NCBI GenBank assembly: GCA_015487905.1
Contig: WFOX01000032.1
Span: 1 to 6,865 of the forward strand
From: Mariprofundales bacterium
Lineage (GTDB): Bacteria; Pseudomonadota; Zetaproteobacteria; Mariprofundales; S012-25
Direction: 5' to 3'
Length of the DNA stretch: 6,865 bases
The notes beneath the pieces were generated by a model. It was given only the letters and a program-made list of their open reading frames with translations. It searched no databases and was not told the origin of the DNA. Position 1 is the first letter of the stretch. Each line of letters begins with the position of its first letter. A program made the position numbers and the translations under genes. Positions 1 to 5,627 of this stretch are shown here, piece by piece.

Positions 1-223
1 ACGCATCCACGGGCACAATCGGATGCTGCTGCAAGCGCAGCGCCACCTCCAACGCCGGCCCCTCTCCGAGCCGCGCCCGCGCCACCTTGCACACCTCATA
101 CACCACGACCACGGGCACAAGCAAACGATCCGGCGGCGTGCCCTCAATCATCTGCCGGTAGGTCTCACCAAGCGGGCCGCCCGTGAGCACCTCCAGCCAG
201 CCGCAGGAATCCACCACGAGCAT
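1..223 (-). CDS. vapC: VapC-family PIN-domain ribonuclease toxin (C-terminus beyond the window)
   Basis: This is probably the toxin of a type II toxin-antitoxin pair, a Mg2+-dependent PIN-domain endoribonuclease that cuts cellular RNA when its antitoxin is lost. The 74 visible residues start MLVVDSCGWLEVL, the usual first PIN strand with the first catalytic acid at Asp5. The second conserved acid, Glu43, lies in the stretch VVVVYEVCKVAR. The sequence leaves the window at VPVDA (residues 70-74), where the second half of the domain and its remaining acidic residues should begin; PIN toxins are usually about 125-140 residues. The ATG at 223-221 overlaps the antitoxin stop codon (TGATG), which implies translational coupling; an AGGA lies about 10 nt upstream. 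The family call rests on the motifs plus the antitoxin neighbour. The RNA target cannot be inferred. Confidence 0.88.
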   Translation of the reverse strand, partial: MLVVDSCGWLEVLTGGPLGETYRQMIEGTPPDRLLVPVVVVYEVCKVARARLGEGPALEVALRLQQHPIVPVDA

Positions 224-432
224 CAGAAACGATCCTGCTTGTCGCGGTATTCCGTGCAATCCACGCCTTCAAAACGCTTGCGCAGCTCATCCAAGCTCCG
301 CAGCGGCACGAGATGGGCCACGCCGTCCTTTTCCACCACCCCCAGCCTCTGGCCGGGCCGGATACCCAGCCGCTCCCGAATCGCCTTCGGCAGCACGATC
401 TGGAACTTCGCTGAGACCTTGACGACATCCAT
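223..432 (-). CDS. vapB: VapB-type antitoxin, SpoVT/AbrB (MazE-like) DNA-binding fold
   Basis: A complete 69-residue protein, the likely antitoxin of the PIN toxin that follows it. Residues 3-46 have the swapped-hairpin AbrB/MazE pattern: a strand (VVKVSAKFQIVLP), then PKAIRERLGIRPGQ, then strands ending in HLVPL. This N-terminal half dimerises and binds the operator in the family. The polar tail at 47-69 (LDELRKRFEGVDCTEYRDKQ) is the expected toxin-neutralising segment. I chose the ATG at 432-430 because a GGGGTGG purine-rich site sits just upstream and the AbrB fold begins directly after it; the frame stays open further upstream but carries no conserved sequence there. The stop shares one base with the vapC start. 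Autoregulation is expected for this family, and an imperfect inverted repeat lies upstream. Confidence 0.88.
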   Translation of the reverse strand: MDVVKVSAKFQIVLPKAIRERLGIRPGQRLGVVEKDGVAHLVPLRSLDELRKRFEGVDCTEYRDKQDRF

Positions 433-450
433 GCTCACCACCCCATTTTC

Positions 451-492
451 GCGATTTCGTCTTACAGCGTAATCCACTATCCTACGAAACGC
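451..492. repeat. Imperfect inverted repeat upstream of vapB, candidate operator
   Basis: The left arm GCGATTTCGT (451-460) pairs with the right arm ACGAAACGC (484-492) if one A in the left arm is bulged; the core TTTCGT/ACGAAA is perfect. The 23-nt spacing puts the arms about three helical turns apart, which suits a dimer-of-dimers repressor such as VapBC. It lies 19-60 nt upstream of the vapB start and overlaps the proposed promoter. The role as operator is inferred. Confidence 0.4.
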
Positions 493-494
493 AA
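466..494 (-). promoter_or_regulatory. Candidate sigma-70-type promoter for vapBC
   Basis: On the minus strand, TTGCGT (494-489) and TACGCT (471-466) are separated by 17 nt, which would give a leader of roughly 30 nt before vapB. Only about half of the bases match the consensus at each box, so this is a weak call. It gains some weight from overlapping the inverted repeat at 451-492. Confidence 0.25.
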
Positions 495-568
495 AAACGC
501 TTTGCCCTCGCCATGCGCATCCAACCCCGAACGCTTGCACGGGCGCATGCGCAAGGCATCCTTGCCCC

Positions 569-1111
569 ATGCGGCTCATCATCCTGATGGCGTTGCTTGT
601 GCCGATGATCGCCCATGCGGGAGGGAAGGCCATGACGCTTGCGATCACATCCCCGGCATTTGCACACATGGGCGAAATCCCCATGCGCTACACCTGCGAG
701 GGCGAGGACATCTCGCCACCCTTGCAGATCACAGCCGAAGTGCCGGGTGCGAAAACGCTTGCGCTGCTCGTGGATGATCCCGATGCGCCCGATCCCAACG
801 CGCCGCGCATGATCTGGACGCACTGGATCGCCTACAACCTGCCCGCGCGCTCGCAGACATTGGCCGAAGGCGCAGGCAACGGGACGCCGCCCGAAGGCGC
901 ATCCTACGGCCGCAACGACTGGGGGCGCACGGACTATGGCGGGCCGTGCCCGCCGATCGGCCGCCATCGCTACTTCTTCCGGCTCTATGCGCTGGATGCG
1001 CCACTTTCGTTCGCCACACCGCCCACGCGCAGCGAACTGCTTGCGGCCATCCGCGGGCATGTGCTTGCCGAAGCGGAGCTTGTGGGCACCTACGAAAAGC
1101 ATCGGCGCTAG
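569..1111 (+). CDS. YbhB/YbcL family PEBP protein (Raf-kinase-inhibitor-like), possible secreted form
   Basis: A phosphatidylethanolamine-binding-protein-like protein of 180 residues. The family fingerprint is clear: DDPDAPDP (69-76), WTHWIAYNLP (83-92), and GRNDWGRTDYGGPCPP followed by GRHRYFFRLYALD (114-143). These residues form the anion-binding pocket in the family; the biological ligand of bacterial members is mostly unknown. From the first ATG, residues 1-17 form a short Sec-type signal peptide (Arg2, a hydrophobic run LIILMALLVP, an AHA cleavage-like site), suggesting a periplasmic protein. That ATG has no good ribosome site. The in-frame ATG at 632 (Met22) has a strong GGAGG 7 nt upstream and would give a cytoplasmic 159-residue protein, close to the usual length of E. 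coli YbhB. Either or both starts may be used. It heads a probable transcript with the symporter and gmk. Confidence 0.9.
   Translation: MRLIILMALLVPMIAHAGGKAMTLAITSPAFAHMGEIPMRYTCEGEDISPPLQITAEVPGAKTLALLVDDPDAPDPNAPRMIWTHWIAYNLPARSQTLAEGAGNGTPPEGASYGRNDWGRTDYGGPCPPIGRHRYFFRLYALDAPLSFATPPTRSELLAAIRGHVLAEAELVGTYEKHRR
619..629 (+). promoter_or_regulatory. Strong internal Shine-Dalgarno site for alternative PEBP start at 632
   Basis: The purine run GGGAGGGAAGG contains GGAGG at 620-624, spaced 7 nt from the in-frame ATG at 632-634. It lies within the codons of the putative signal-peptide cleavage region of the longer form. The upstream ATG at 569 has only an AAGG about 12 nt away. The site therefore favours initiation at Met22, or dual initiation. 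Confidence 0.55.
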
Positions 1112-1150
1112 CCGGCGCAAAGACGCGATCCCCACGCGCGGAGTGAAGCG

Positions 1151-2698
1151 ATGAAGAAAGCAATCGTTGCTGCATTGGCGGTTGTGTTGTTGCTGCTTGC
1201 GGGGCCGGCGCTGGCCGCCTATGAGGTGCCGGCAAGCGTGGATGCGGCCTTTGGGCGGCTCAACGAAATCCTCGCGAGCGTCATCTTCTTTGACATTTGG
1301 CCCGGCCCCGAGAAGCTCCCCTTCATCGTCGGCTGGCTCATCGTTGGCGCGACCTTCCTCACCTTGCGCTTCAAGTTCGTGAATCTGCGCATGTTCCGCC
1401 ATGCCTTGGACATCCTGCGCGGCAAGTATCACGCGCGCGACGCCAAGGGCGAGGTGTCGCCGTTTCAGGCGCTTACAGCGGCGCTTTCGGCCACGGTGGG
1501 GCTGGGCAACATCGCGGGTGTGGCCATCGCCGTCACGGTCGGCGGCCCGGGCGCGACCTTCTGGATGATCGTCGCAGGCTTTCTTGGCATGACGAGCAAG
1601 TTCACGGAAGTGACGCTCGCGCAGATGTATCGCGAGTTCCGGCCCGACGGGCATGTGCTCGGCGGCGCGATGGAATACCTCTCCAAGGGCTATGCCGAAC
1701 ATGGCTGGCCCAGGCTCGGCAAGGTGCTTGCCGCAATGTTCGCGATCTTCTGCGTGGGCGCATCCCTCGGCGGCGGCAATGCGTTTCAAACCTCGCAGGC
1801 GCTTGGCGCCGTGCAGAACATTCTTCCCTTTTTCAAGGACTATCCTTGGGTCTTTGGCGTCTTTATGGCCGGGGCCGTGGCTCTTGTGATCCTGGGCGGC
1901 ATCCGCTCCATTGCGCGCGCCGCCGAAAAGATCGTGCCGCTGATGGCTGTGATTTACCTTTCGGCCTGCCTGTTCATCATCTTCTCGCACATCTCGGAGC
2001 TTCCGCATGCGCTTTGGCAGATCGTGCACGACGCGTTTGCGCCGCCTGCGATGGTGGGCGGCATGATCGGCGCGATGGTGACAGGCTTTCAGCGCGCGGC
2101 GTTTTCATCGGAAGCCGGCATCGGCTCGGCCGCGATCGCGCACTCGGCGGCAAGCGTCAAATACCCGATCCGGCAGGGCTTCGTGGCGCTGTATGAGCCG
2201 TTCATTGACACGATCGTGATCTGCACGATGACGGCGCTTGTGATCGTGATCACGGGGGTGTGGAACGATCCCGCCAATGCCGCACTCATTGAGGCGCGCA
2301 AAGGCGCGGCGCTCACCGCCGTCGCCTTCGGCTCGGTCGTCTCATGGTTCCCCGTGATCTTGTCCATCTCGGTGATTCTCTTTGCCTATTCCACGATGAT
2401 CTCGTGGAGCTACTACGGCGAGCGCTGCTGGACCTACCTCTTCGGCGAGCGCTATAGCAAATACTATCGCATCGGCTATGTCATGGTCGTGGTGCTGGCA
2501 AGCCTGGTTACGGCCAAGAACATTTTGGATTTCAGCGATCTTCTCCTGCTTTCCATGGCCTTTCCGAACTTTCTCGGCATTTATCTTCTGCACGGCAAGG
2601 TGAAGAAGGCGCTGGATGAGTATCTCGCCAAGCTGCGCGCAGGCGAGTTTGAACGCGAGGCCGAAGAAGCGCGCGCCAAGGCCGAGGCGGCGTCCTGA
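1151..2698 (+). CDS. AGCS-family sodium:alanine/glycine symporter
   Basis: A 515-residue inner-membrane transporter expected to import alanine, glycine or a similar small amino acid with Na+. Family hallmarks are present: LSATVGLGNIAGVAIAV (112-128) followed by GGPGATFWMIVAGFLGMTSKF (from 131), and FSSEAGIGSAAIAHSA (from 318), both in the substrate/ion-binding core. Many hydrophobic segments span the rest, consistent with the LeuT-like fold. The N-terminus carries a classic cleavable-looking signal sequence (MKK, a long hydrophobic run, GPALA at 18-22) before the mature domain; similar leaders occur in some AGCS proteins. The last 35 or so residues are a charged Glu/Ala/Lys/Arg-rich helix, probably cytoplasmic. 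A GGAG lies 7 nt before the ATG. It starts 39 nt after the PEBP gene and ends 2 nt before gmk. The exact substrate cannot be told from sequence. Confidence 0.93.
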   Translation: MKKAIVAALAVVLLLLAGPALAAYEVPASVDAAFGRLNEILASVIFFDIWPGPEKLPFIVGWLIVGATFLTLRFKFVNLRMFRHALDILRGKYHARDAKGEVSPFQALTAALSATVGLGNIAGVAIAVTVGGPGATFWMIVAGFLGMTSKFTEVTLAQMYREFRPDGHVLGGAMEYLSKGYAEHGWPRLGKVLAAMFAIFCVGASLGGGNAFQTSQALGAVQNILPFFKDYPWVFGVFMAGAVALVILGGIRSIARAAEKIVPLMAVIYLSACLFIIFSHISELPHALWQIVHDAFAPPAMVGGMIGAMVTGFQRAAFSSEAGIGSAAIAHSAASVKYPIRQGFVALYEPFIDTIVICTMTALVIVITGVWNDPANAALIEARKGAALTAVAFGSVVSWFPVILSISVILFAYSTMISWSYYGERCWTYLFGERYSKYYRIGYVMVVVLASLVTAKNILDFSDLLLLSMAFPNFLGIYLLHGKVKKALDEYLAKLRAGEFEREAEEARAKAEAAS

Positions 2699-2700
2699 CG

Positions 2701-3267
2701 ATGCGCCGCGGGCGGCTCTTTGTGATCTCGGGGCCTTCGGGGGTGGGCAAGTCCAGCCTCTGCCGCGCGCTGTTGGACCGCTGTCCGAATCTCATGCTTT
2801 CGGTCTCCTGCACGACGCGCCCGCCGCGCCCGGGCGAAGAGGACGGCGTGGATTACCATTTCCTTTCGCGCGAGGCGTTTGAGCGGCTCATTGCACAAGG
2901 GGCGTTCCTGGAGTGGGCGCATGTGCATGGGCATCTTTATGGCACGCGCCGCGCCGATGTGGAGCGCGCGCGTAATGAAGGCCGCGATGTGCTTTTGGAG
3001 ATTGACTGGCAAGGCGCGAAGCAGGTGCTTGCACGCATGCCCGATGCGCTTTGGATCTTCATCGTGCCGCCCTCACTGGACACCTTGCGCGAGCGGCTCG
3101 TGCGCCGTGGCAAGGACGCGCCCGAGGTGATCGCAAGGCGCATTCAGGCCGCCCAAGAAGAACTCGCGCACGCGGATGAGGCGCATCATCGTATCGTCAA
3201 TGACGATTTCGCGCGCGCGTTGGAAGAACTCGTGTCCCTGATCTGCCCCGAGCGCGCTGCTTCATAA
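2701..3267 (+). CDS. gmk: Guanylate kinase
   Basis: Guanylate kinase phosphorylates GMP to GDP with ATP in the cytoplasm, an essential step of GTP and dGTP supply. The 188-residue protein is slightly shorter than the usual 200 or so but complete. The P-loop GPSGVGKSS is at 11-19. GMP-binding elements follow: Ser34, TTRPPRPGE (38-46), DGVDYHF (48-54), FLEWAHVHGHLYGT (69-82) and the EIDWQGA segment (100-106). The IFIVPPS strand, the Arg-rich lid (RLVRRG, then RRIQAA) and the C-terminal NDDFARALEEL motif complete the family pattern. The ATG lies 2 nt after the symporter stop and its ribosome site is weak (GAGG about 13 nt upstream), so translation is probably coupled to the symporter. Common neighbours in proteobacteria (yicC before, rpoZ after) are absent. 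Its TAA stop is embedded in an A9 tract. Confidence 0.97.
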   Translation: MRRGRLFVISGPSGVGKSSLCRALLDRCPNLMLSVSCTTRPPRPGEEDGVDYHFLSREAFERLIAQGAFLEWAHVHGHLYGTRRADVERARNEGRDVLLEIDWQGAKQVLARMPDALWIFIVPPSLDTLRERLVRRGKDAPEVIARRIQAAQEELAHADEAHHRIVNDDFARALEELVSLICPERAAS

Positions 3268-3295
3268 AAAAAAAGCCGAGGCGCGAAGCCTCGGC
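3266..3295 (-). terminator. Rho-independent terminator of rpmB
   Basis: Read on the minus strand, a perfect 8-bp GC-rich stem (GCCGAGGC / GCCTCGGC, loop TTCGC) is followed at once by nine T residues. On the plus strand the arms are 3275-3282 and 3288-3295, with the A9 tract at 3266-3274. It lies 26 nt after the rpmB stop. Downstream of the hairpin on the plus strand there is no T-run, so it should stop rpmB transcription efficiently but not gmk transcription. Confidence 0.92.
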
Positions 3296-3321
3296 CACGC
3301 AATCCGCAAACGAAAAACGCC

Positions 3322-3513
3322 TTAGGCCGCTTTTTGCACGCGCCCTGCGCGGATGCAGGCCGTGCACACGCGAATGCGCTTCACCCGTCCATTCACGATC
3401 GCGCGCACGCGCTGCAGGTTCGGCAAAAAGCGCCGCTTGGACACATTGTGCGCATGGCTGATCCGATGCCCCGTCATCGGGCCCTTGCCGCAAATCTCGC
3501 AACGCCGCGCCAT
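3322..3513 (-). CDS. rpmB: 50S ribosomal protein L28 (bL28), four-cysteine zinc-ribbon form
   Basis: A 63-residue ribosomal protein of the large subunit. It begins MARRCEICGKGPMTG and continues with ISHAHNVSKRRFLPNLQRVR, the L28 signature. CxxC pairs at Cys5/Cys8 and Cys50/Cys53 should bind one zinc ion, the so-called C+ form. I chose the ATG at 3513-3511 because it matches the conserved family start and has GGGAG about 8 nt upstream; the frame extends further upstream without conserved sequence. No rpmG (L33) lies downstream, unlike in many proteobacteria: the gene ends in its own terminator and appears monocistronic. It is convergent with gmk and divergent from recG. Confidence 0.97.
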   Translation of the reverse strand: MARRCEICGKGPMTGHRISHAHNVSKRRFLPNLQRVRAIVNGRVKRIRVCTACIRAGRVQKAA

Positions 3514-3526
3514 GGCTCGTCTCCCT

Positions 3527-3555
3527 TTGCAAAAGATGGGCGCGAACTCTAAAAG
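3527..3555 (+). promoter_or_regulatory. Candidate promoter for recG
   Basis: TTGCAA (3527-3532) and TAAAAG (3550-3555) each match four of six consensus bases and are separated by exactly 17 nt. Transcription would begin near 3562, inside the palindrome at 3558-3577, leaving a leader of about 38 nt before the GTG start. The call rests on pattern only. Confidence 0.35.
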
Positions 3556-3573
3556 CCGCGCTTGCAGGTGCAA
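3546..3573 (-). promoter_or_regulatory. Candidate promoter for rpmB
   Basis: On the minus strand TTGCAC (3573-3568) and TAGAGT (3551-3546) are 16 nt apart. The -35 box falls within the palindrome at 3558-3577, and the -10 box overlaps the proposed recG -10 box on the opposite strand. A ribosomal protein gene needs a strong promoter and this one is only moderate, so the assignment is tentative. Confidence 0.3.
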
Positions 3574-3577
3574 GCGC
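3558..3577. repeat. 20-nt palindrome between rpmB and recG
   Basis: The arms GCGCTTGCA (3558-3566) and TGCAAGCGC (3569-3577) are perfect reverse complements around a 2-nt GG centre. It lies in the 86-nt gap between divergent genes, over the proposed recG transcription start and rpmB -35 box. A dimeric repressor or activator site is a natural reading. The motif GCTTGC is also frequent inside genes here, so chance is not excluded. Confidence 0.5.
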
Positions 3578-3599
3578 ATGCCGCGATGCTTTTCCACCC

Positions 3600-5570
3600 G
3601 TGGACATCTACGGCTTTTTGCTTTCCCCGATCACGCGGATTGCCGGCATCGGCGACAAGGTGGCCTTGCGCCTGCAAAAGCGCGGTATTGCCACCATCGG
3701 GGATCTTCTTCTTTGGATGCCCAAGGCTTGGATTCACGATCATGTGCAGCCCATTGCAAACCTGCGCGCAGGAGAGCCTGCGCGCGTCGTGGGCACCGTG
3801 CGCGAGGCGCGCATCGTTGGAGAGGGCAAGCGGGCACGCGCACATTTCGTCGTGGAGGACAAAACGGGCGCGATGGAACTCGTGTTTTTCCACGCGGGAT
3901 TTATGGCCCGCGATGCGCGCTGGCGCCCAGGCATGCGCGTGGCCGTGCGCGGCGTGCCTGAGCGCAAGGGACTGCTTTGGCGCATGGTGCATCCCGAATG
4001 GGTGCCGGCTGCGCGCTTTCAAGAGGGCATCGCGCCCGTATATCCCTCCTGCGCGGGCTTCTCCGGCCGCCGCATGGGCGCATGGATCGCCGAGGCGTTG
4101 CGGCGACTGCCACGCGCCCCCTCGCCTTGGGACGAAGAACTCGGGCTTCCGCTTTGGCAAGCCTTGCGAGCCATCCACACCGATCCTGAAAGCGAAGAGG
4201 CATGGCGCCGACTGCTGCAAGAGGAATGGTTTGCGCATCTTGCGCTCATGCGCGCAAAGCGCGCCGCCGCCCGCACGCCTGCGCCAGCGCTTGCGCCTGG
4301 GAGACTTTGCCAACGGCTTGTTGCCGCGCTTCCTTGGCCGCTTACGCCCGCGCAGCAGCAGGCTTGGCAAGACATTGCAACAGACCTTTCCTCCGGCACG
4401 CGCATGCATCGTCTCGTGCAAGGCGATGTGGGTGCCGGCAAAACCGTCGTCGCAGCCCTTGCCGCCGCAGCTGCATTGGAGCATGGATACCAAGCGGCGC
4501 TCATGGCCCCCACCGAAGTGCTGGCGCGACAGCACCACGCCACCTTGGCTGAGGTGTTCGCGCCGCTTGGGATGGAACCGCTTTTGCTGACCGGCTCCGT
4601 GCGCGGCAAGGCGCGCTGCGCGCTGCTCACCAGGCTTTCCGCAGGCGAGCCCGTGCTCGTCGTGGGCACGCATGCGCTCGTCTCCGAGGAAGTGCGCTTT
4701 GCGAAGCTTGGGCTTGCCATCGTGGACGAACAACACCGCTTTGGCGTCCGTCAGCGCTGGGCGCTCGCGGACAAAGGCCGCGGCGTGCACTTGCTCTCCA
4801 TGACCGCAACACCCATTCCGCGCTCGCTTGCGCTTGCGCTGTATGGCGATCTGGAGCTTACCGTCATGCGCGGACTTCCGCCCGGGCGCAAACCCGTGAT
4901 CACGCGTGTGCTGCGCGACAGAAGGGGGCTGAAACCCGCGCTCGCGCGGCTTTTTGCCGCCGGCGGCCGCGCCTATTGGATCGCACCGCGCGTGGAAGAG
5001 GACGAGGAAAGCGCAAGCGTGCTTGCACGCGCGCGCCAGCTTGCCGCGCATTTCCCCACGGCCGGCGTGCAAGCCTTGCACGGGCGCATGCGTCCGGAGG
5101 AAAAGCAAGCGGTGCTCGCTGCATTCGCCCGCGGCGAATGCCAGTTGCTCGTCGCCACGACTGTCGTGGAAGTGGGCGTGAATGTTCCCGAAGCCCGCGC
5201 GATCGTGATTGAAGAGGCTGAGCGCTATGGGCTTGCGCAGTTGCATCAGCTCCGCGGCCGCGTGGGCCGTTCGCACGAGCAAGGCTATTGCCTTTTGCTT
5301 CCTTCGCCGCGGGCAAGCGATGCGCAGCTTGCGCGCTTGCGATTGCTGGAACAATGCCATGACGGCCTGCGCCTTGCCGAGGAAGACCTCAAGCTTCGCG
5401 GCGCAGGCGATCTCATCGGCACGCGCCAAAGCGGTGCCGCTGAGTTTCGCCTCTTGGATCCCACAAAACACGGCGCGCAGATGCTGGAATGGACGGAGCT
5501 GGCACCCAAAGCGCCACCAAGCGAGGCGCTTGTGCGCTTTTGGAAGCCGGACTTCGCCGCCGCGGACTGA
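3600..5570 (+). CDS. recG: ATP-dependent DNA helicase RecG
   Basis: RecG is a monomeric superfamily 2 double-strand DNA translocase that reverses stalled replication forks and processes branched recombination intermediates. The 656-residue protein (E. coli RecG is 693) has all regions in order. These are a helix-hairpin-like start (ITRIAGIGDKVALRLQKRGI), the OB-fold wedge (about 61-160), a Q-motif-like LPWPLTPAQ (244-252), Walker A GDVGAGKT (275-282) and PTEVLARQH. They continue with the DEQHRFG box (376-382), MTATPIPR (401-408), VVEVGVNVPEA (522-532), the translocation motif around QLHQLRGRVGR (547-557), and the RecG C-terminal LRGAGDLIGTRQSG. The start is a GTG at 3600 with no clear ribosome site; no in-frame ATG lies nearby upstream, and homology begins within about 7 residues of it. 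The end of the first helical region (PKAWIHDHV) differs from the usual PxRYxDRT pattern. Confidence 0.97.
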   Translation: MDIYGFLLSPITRIAGIGDKVALRLQKRGIATIGDLLLWMPKAWIHDHVQPIANLRAGEPARVVGTVREARIVGEGKRARAHFVVEDKTGAMELVFFHAGFMARDARWRPGMRVAVRGVPERKGLLWRMVHPEWVPAARFQEGIAPVYPSCAGFSGRRMGAWIAEALRRLPRAPSPWDEELGLPLWQALRAIHTDPESEEAWRRLLQEEWFAHLALMRAKRAAARTPAPALAPGRLCQRLVAALPWPLTPAQQQAWQDIATDLSSGTRMHRLVQGDVGAGKTVVAALAAAAALEHGYQAALMAPTEVLARQHHATLAEVFAPLGMEPLLLTGSVRGKARCALLTRLSAGEPVLVVGTHALVSEEVRFAKLGLAIVDEQHRFGVRQRWALADKGRGVHLLSMTATPIPRSLALALYGDLELTVMRGLPPGRKPVITRVLRDRRGLKPALARLFAAGGRAYWIAPRVEEDEESASVLARARQLAAHFPTAGVQALHGRMRPEEKQAVLAAFARGECQLLVATTVVEVGVNVPEARAIVIEEAERYGLAQLHQLRGRVGRSHEQGYCLLLPSPRASDAQLARLRLLEQCHDGLRLAEEDLKLRGAGDLIGTRQSGAAEFRLLDPTKHGAQMLEWTELAPKAPPSEALVRFWKPDFAAAD

Positions 5571-5627
5571 TTTTGGCCCTGTTCTTGCTTCTTTTTCGCG
5601 AGCCACTGCTGCAACAAGGAGCCCAAG

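Noticed and set aside
23..472. A 149-codon plus-strand frame over the vapBC region
   Set aside because: Arg/Pro/Ser-rich translation antisense to two recognisable genes and no ribosome site worth noting.
491..505. Small hairpin GCAAA-AACGC-TTTGC upstream of the PEBP gene
   Set aside because: A 5-bp AT-containing stem without a T-run or conservation evidence; too weak for a terminator or riboswitch element.
1098..1116. Small hairpin CGGC-GCTA-GCCG at the end of the PEBP gene as a terminator
   Set aside because: Only a 4-bp stem with no T-run; the 39-nt gap to the symporter is better read as within an operon.
482..2029. A 515-codon open frame on the minus strand opposite the PEBP and symporter genes
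   Set aside because: It spans two genes and their intergenic region, has low-complexity His/Arg/Glu-rich composition and no domain; its length matching the symporter's is a coincidence.
3549..5606. A 685-codon open frame on the minus strand opposite recG
   Set aside because: The translation is rich in Arg, His, Ala and Cys with no recognisable domain; recG on the plus strand has every helicase motif. It is a side effect of GC-rich codon use.
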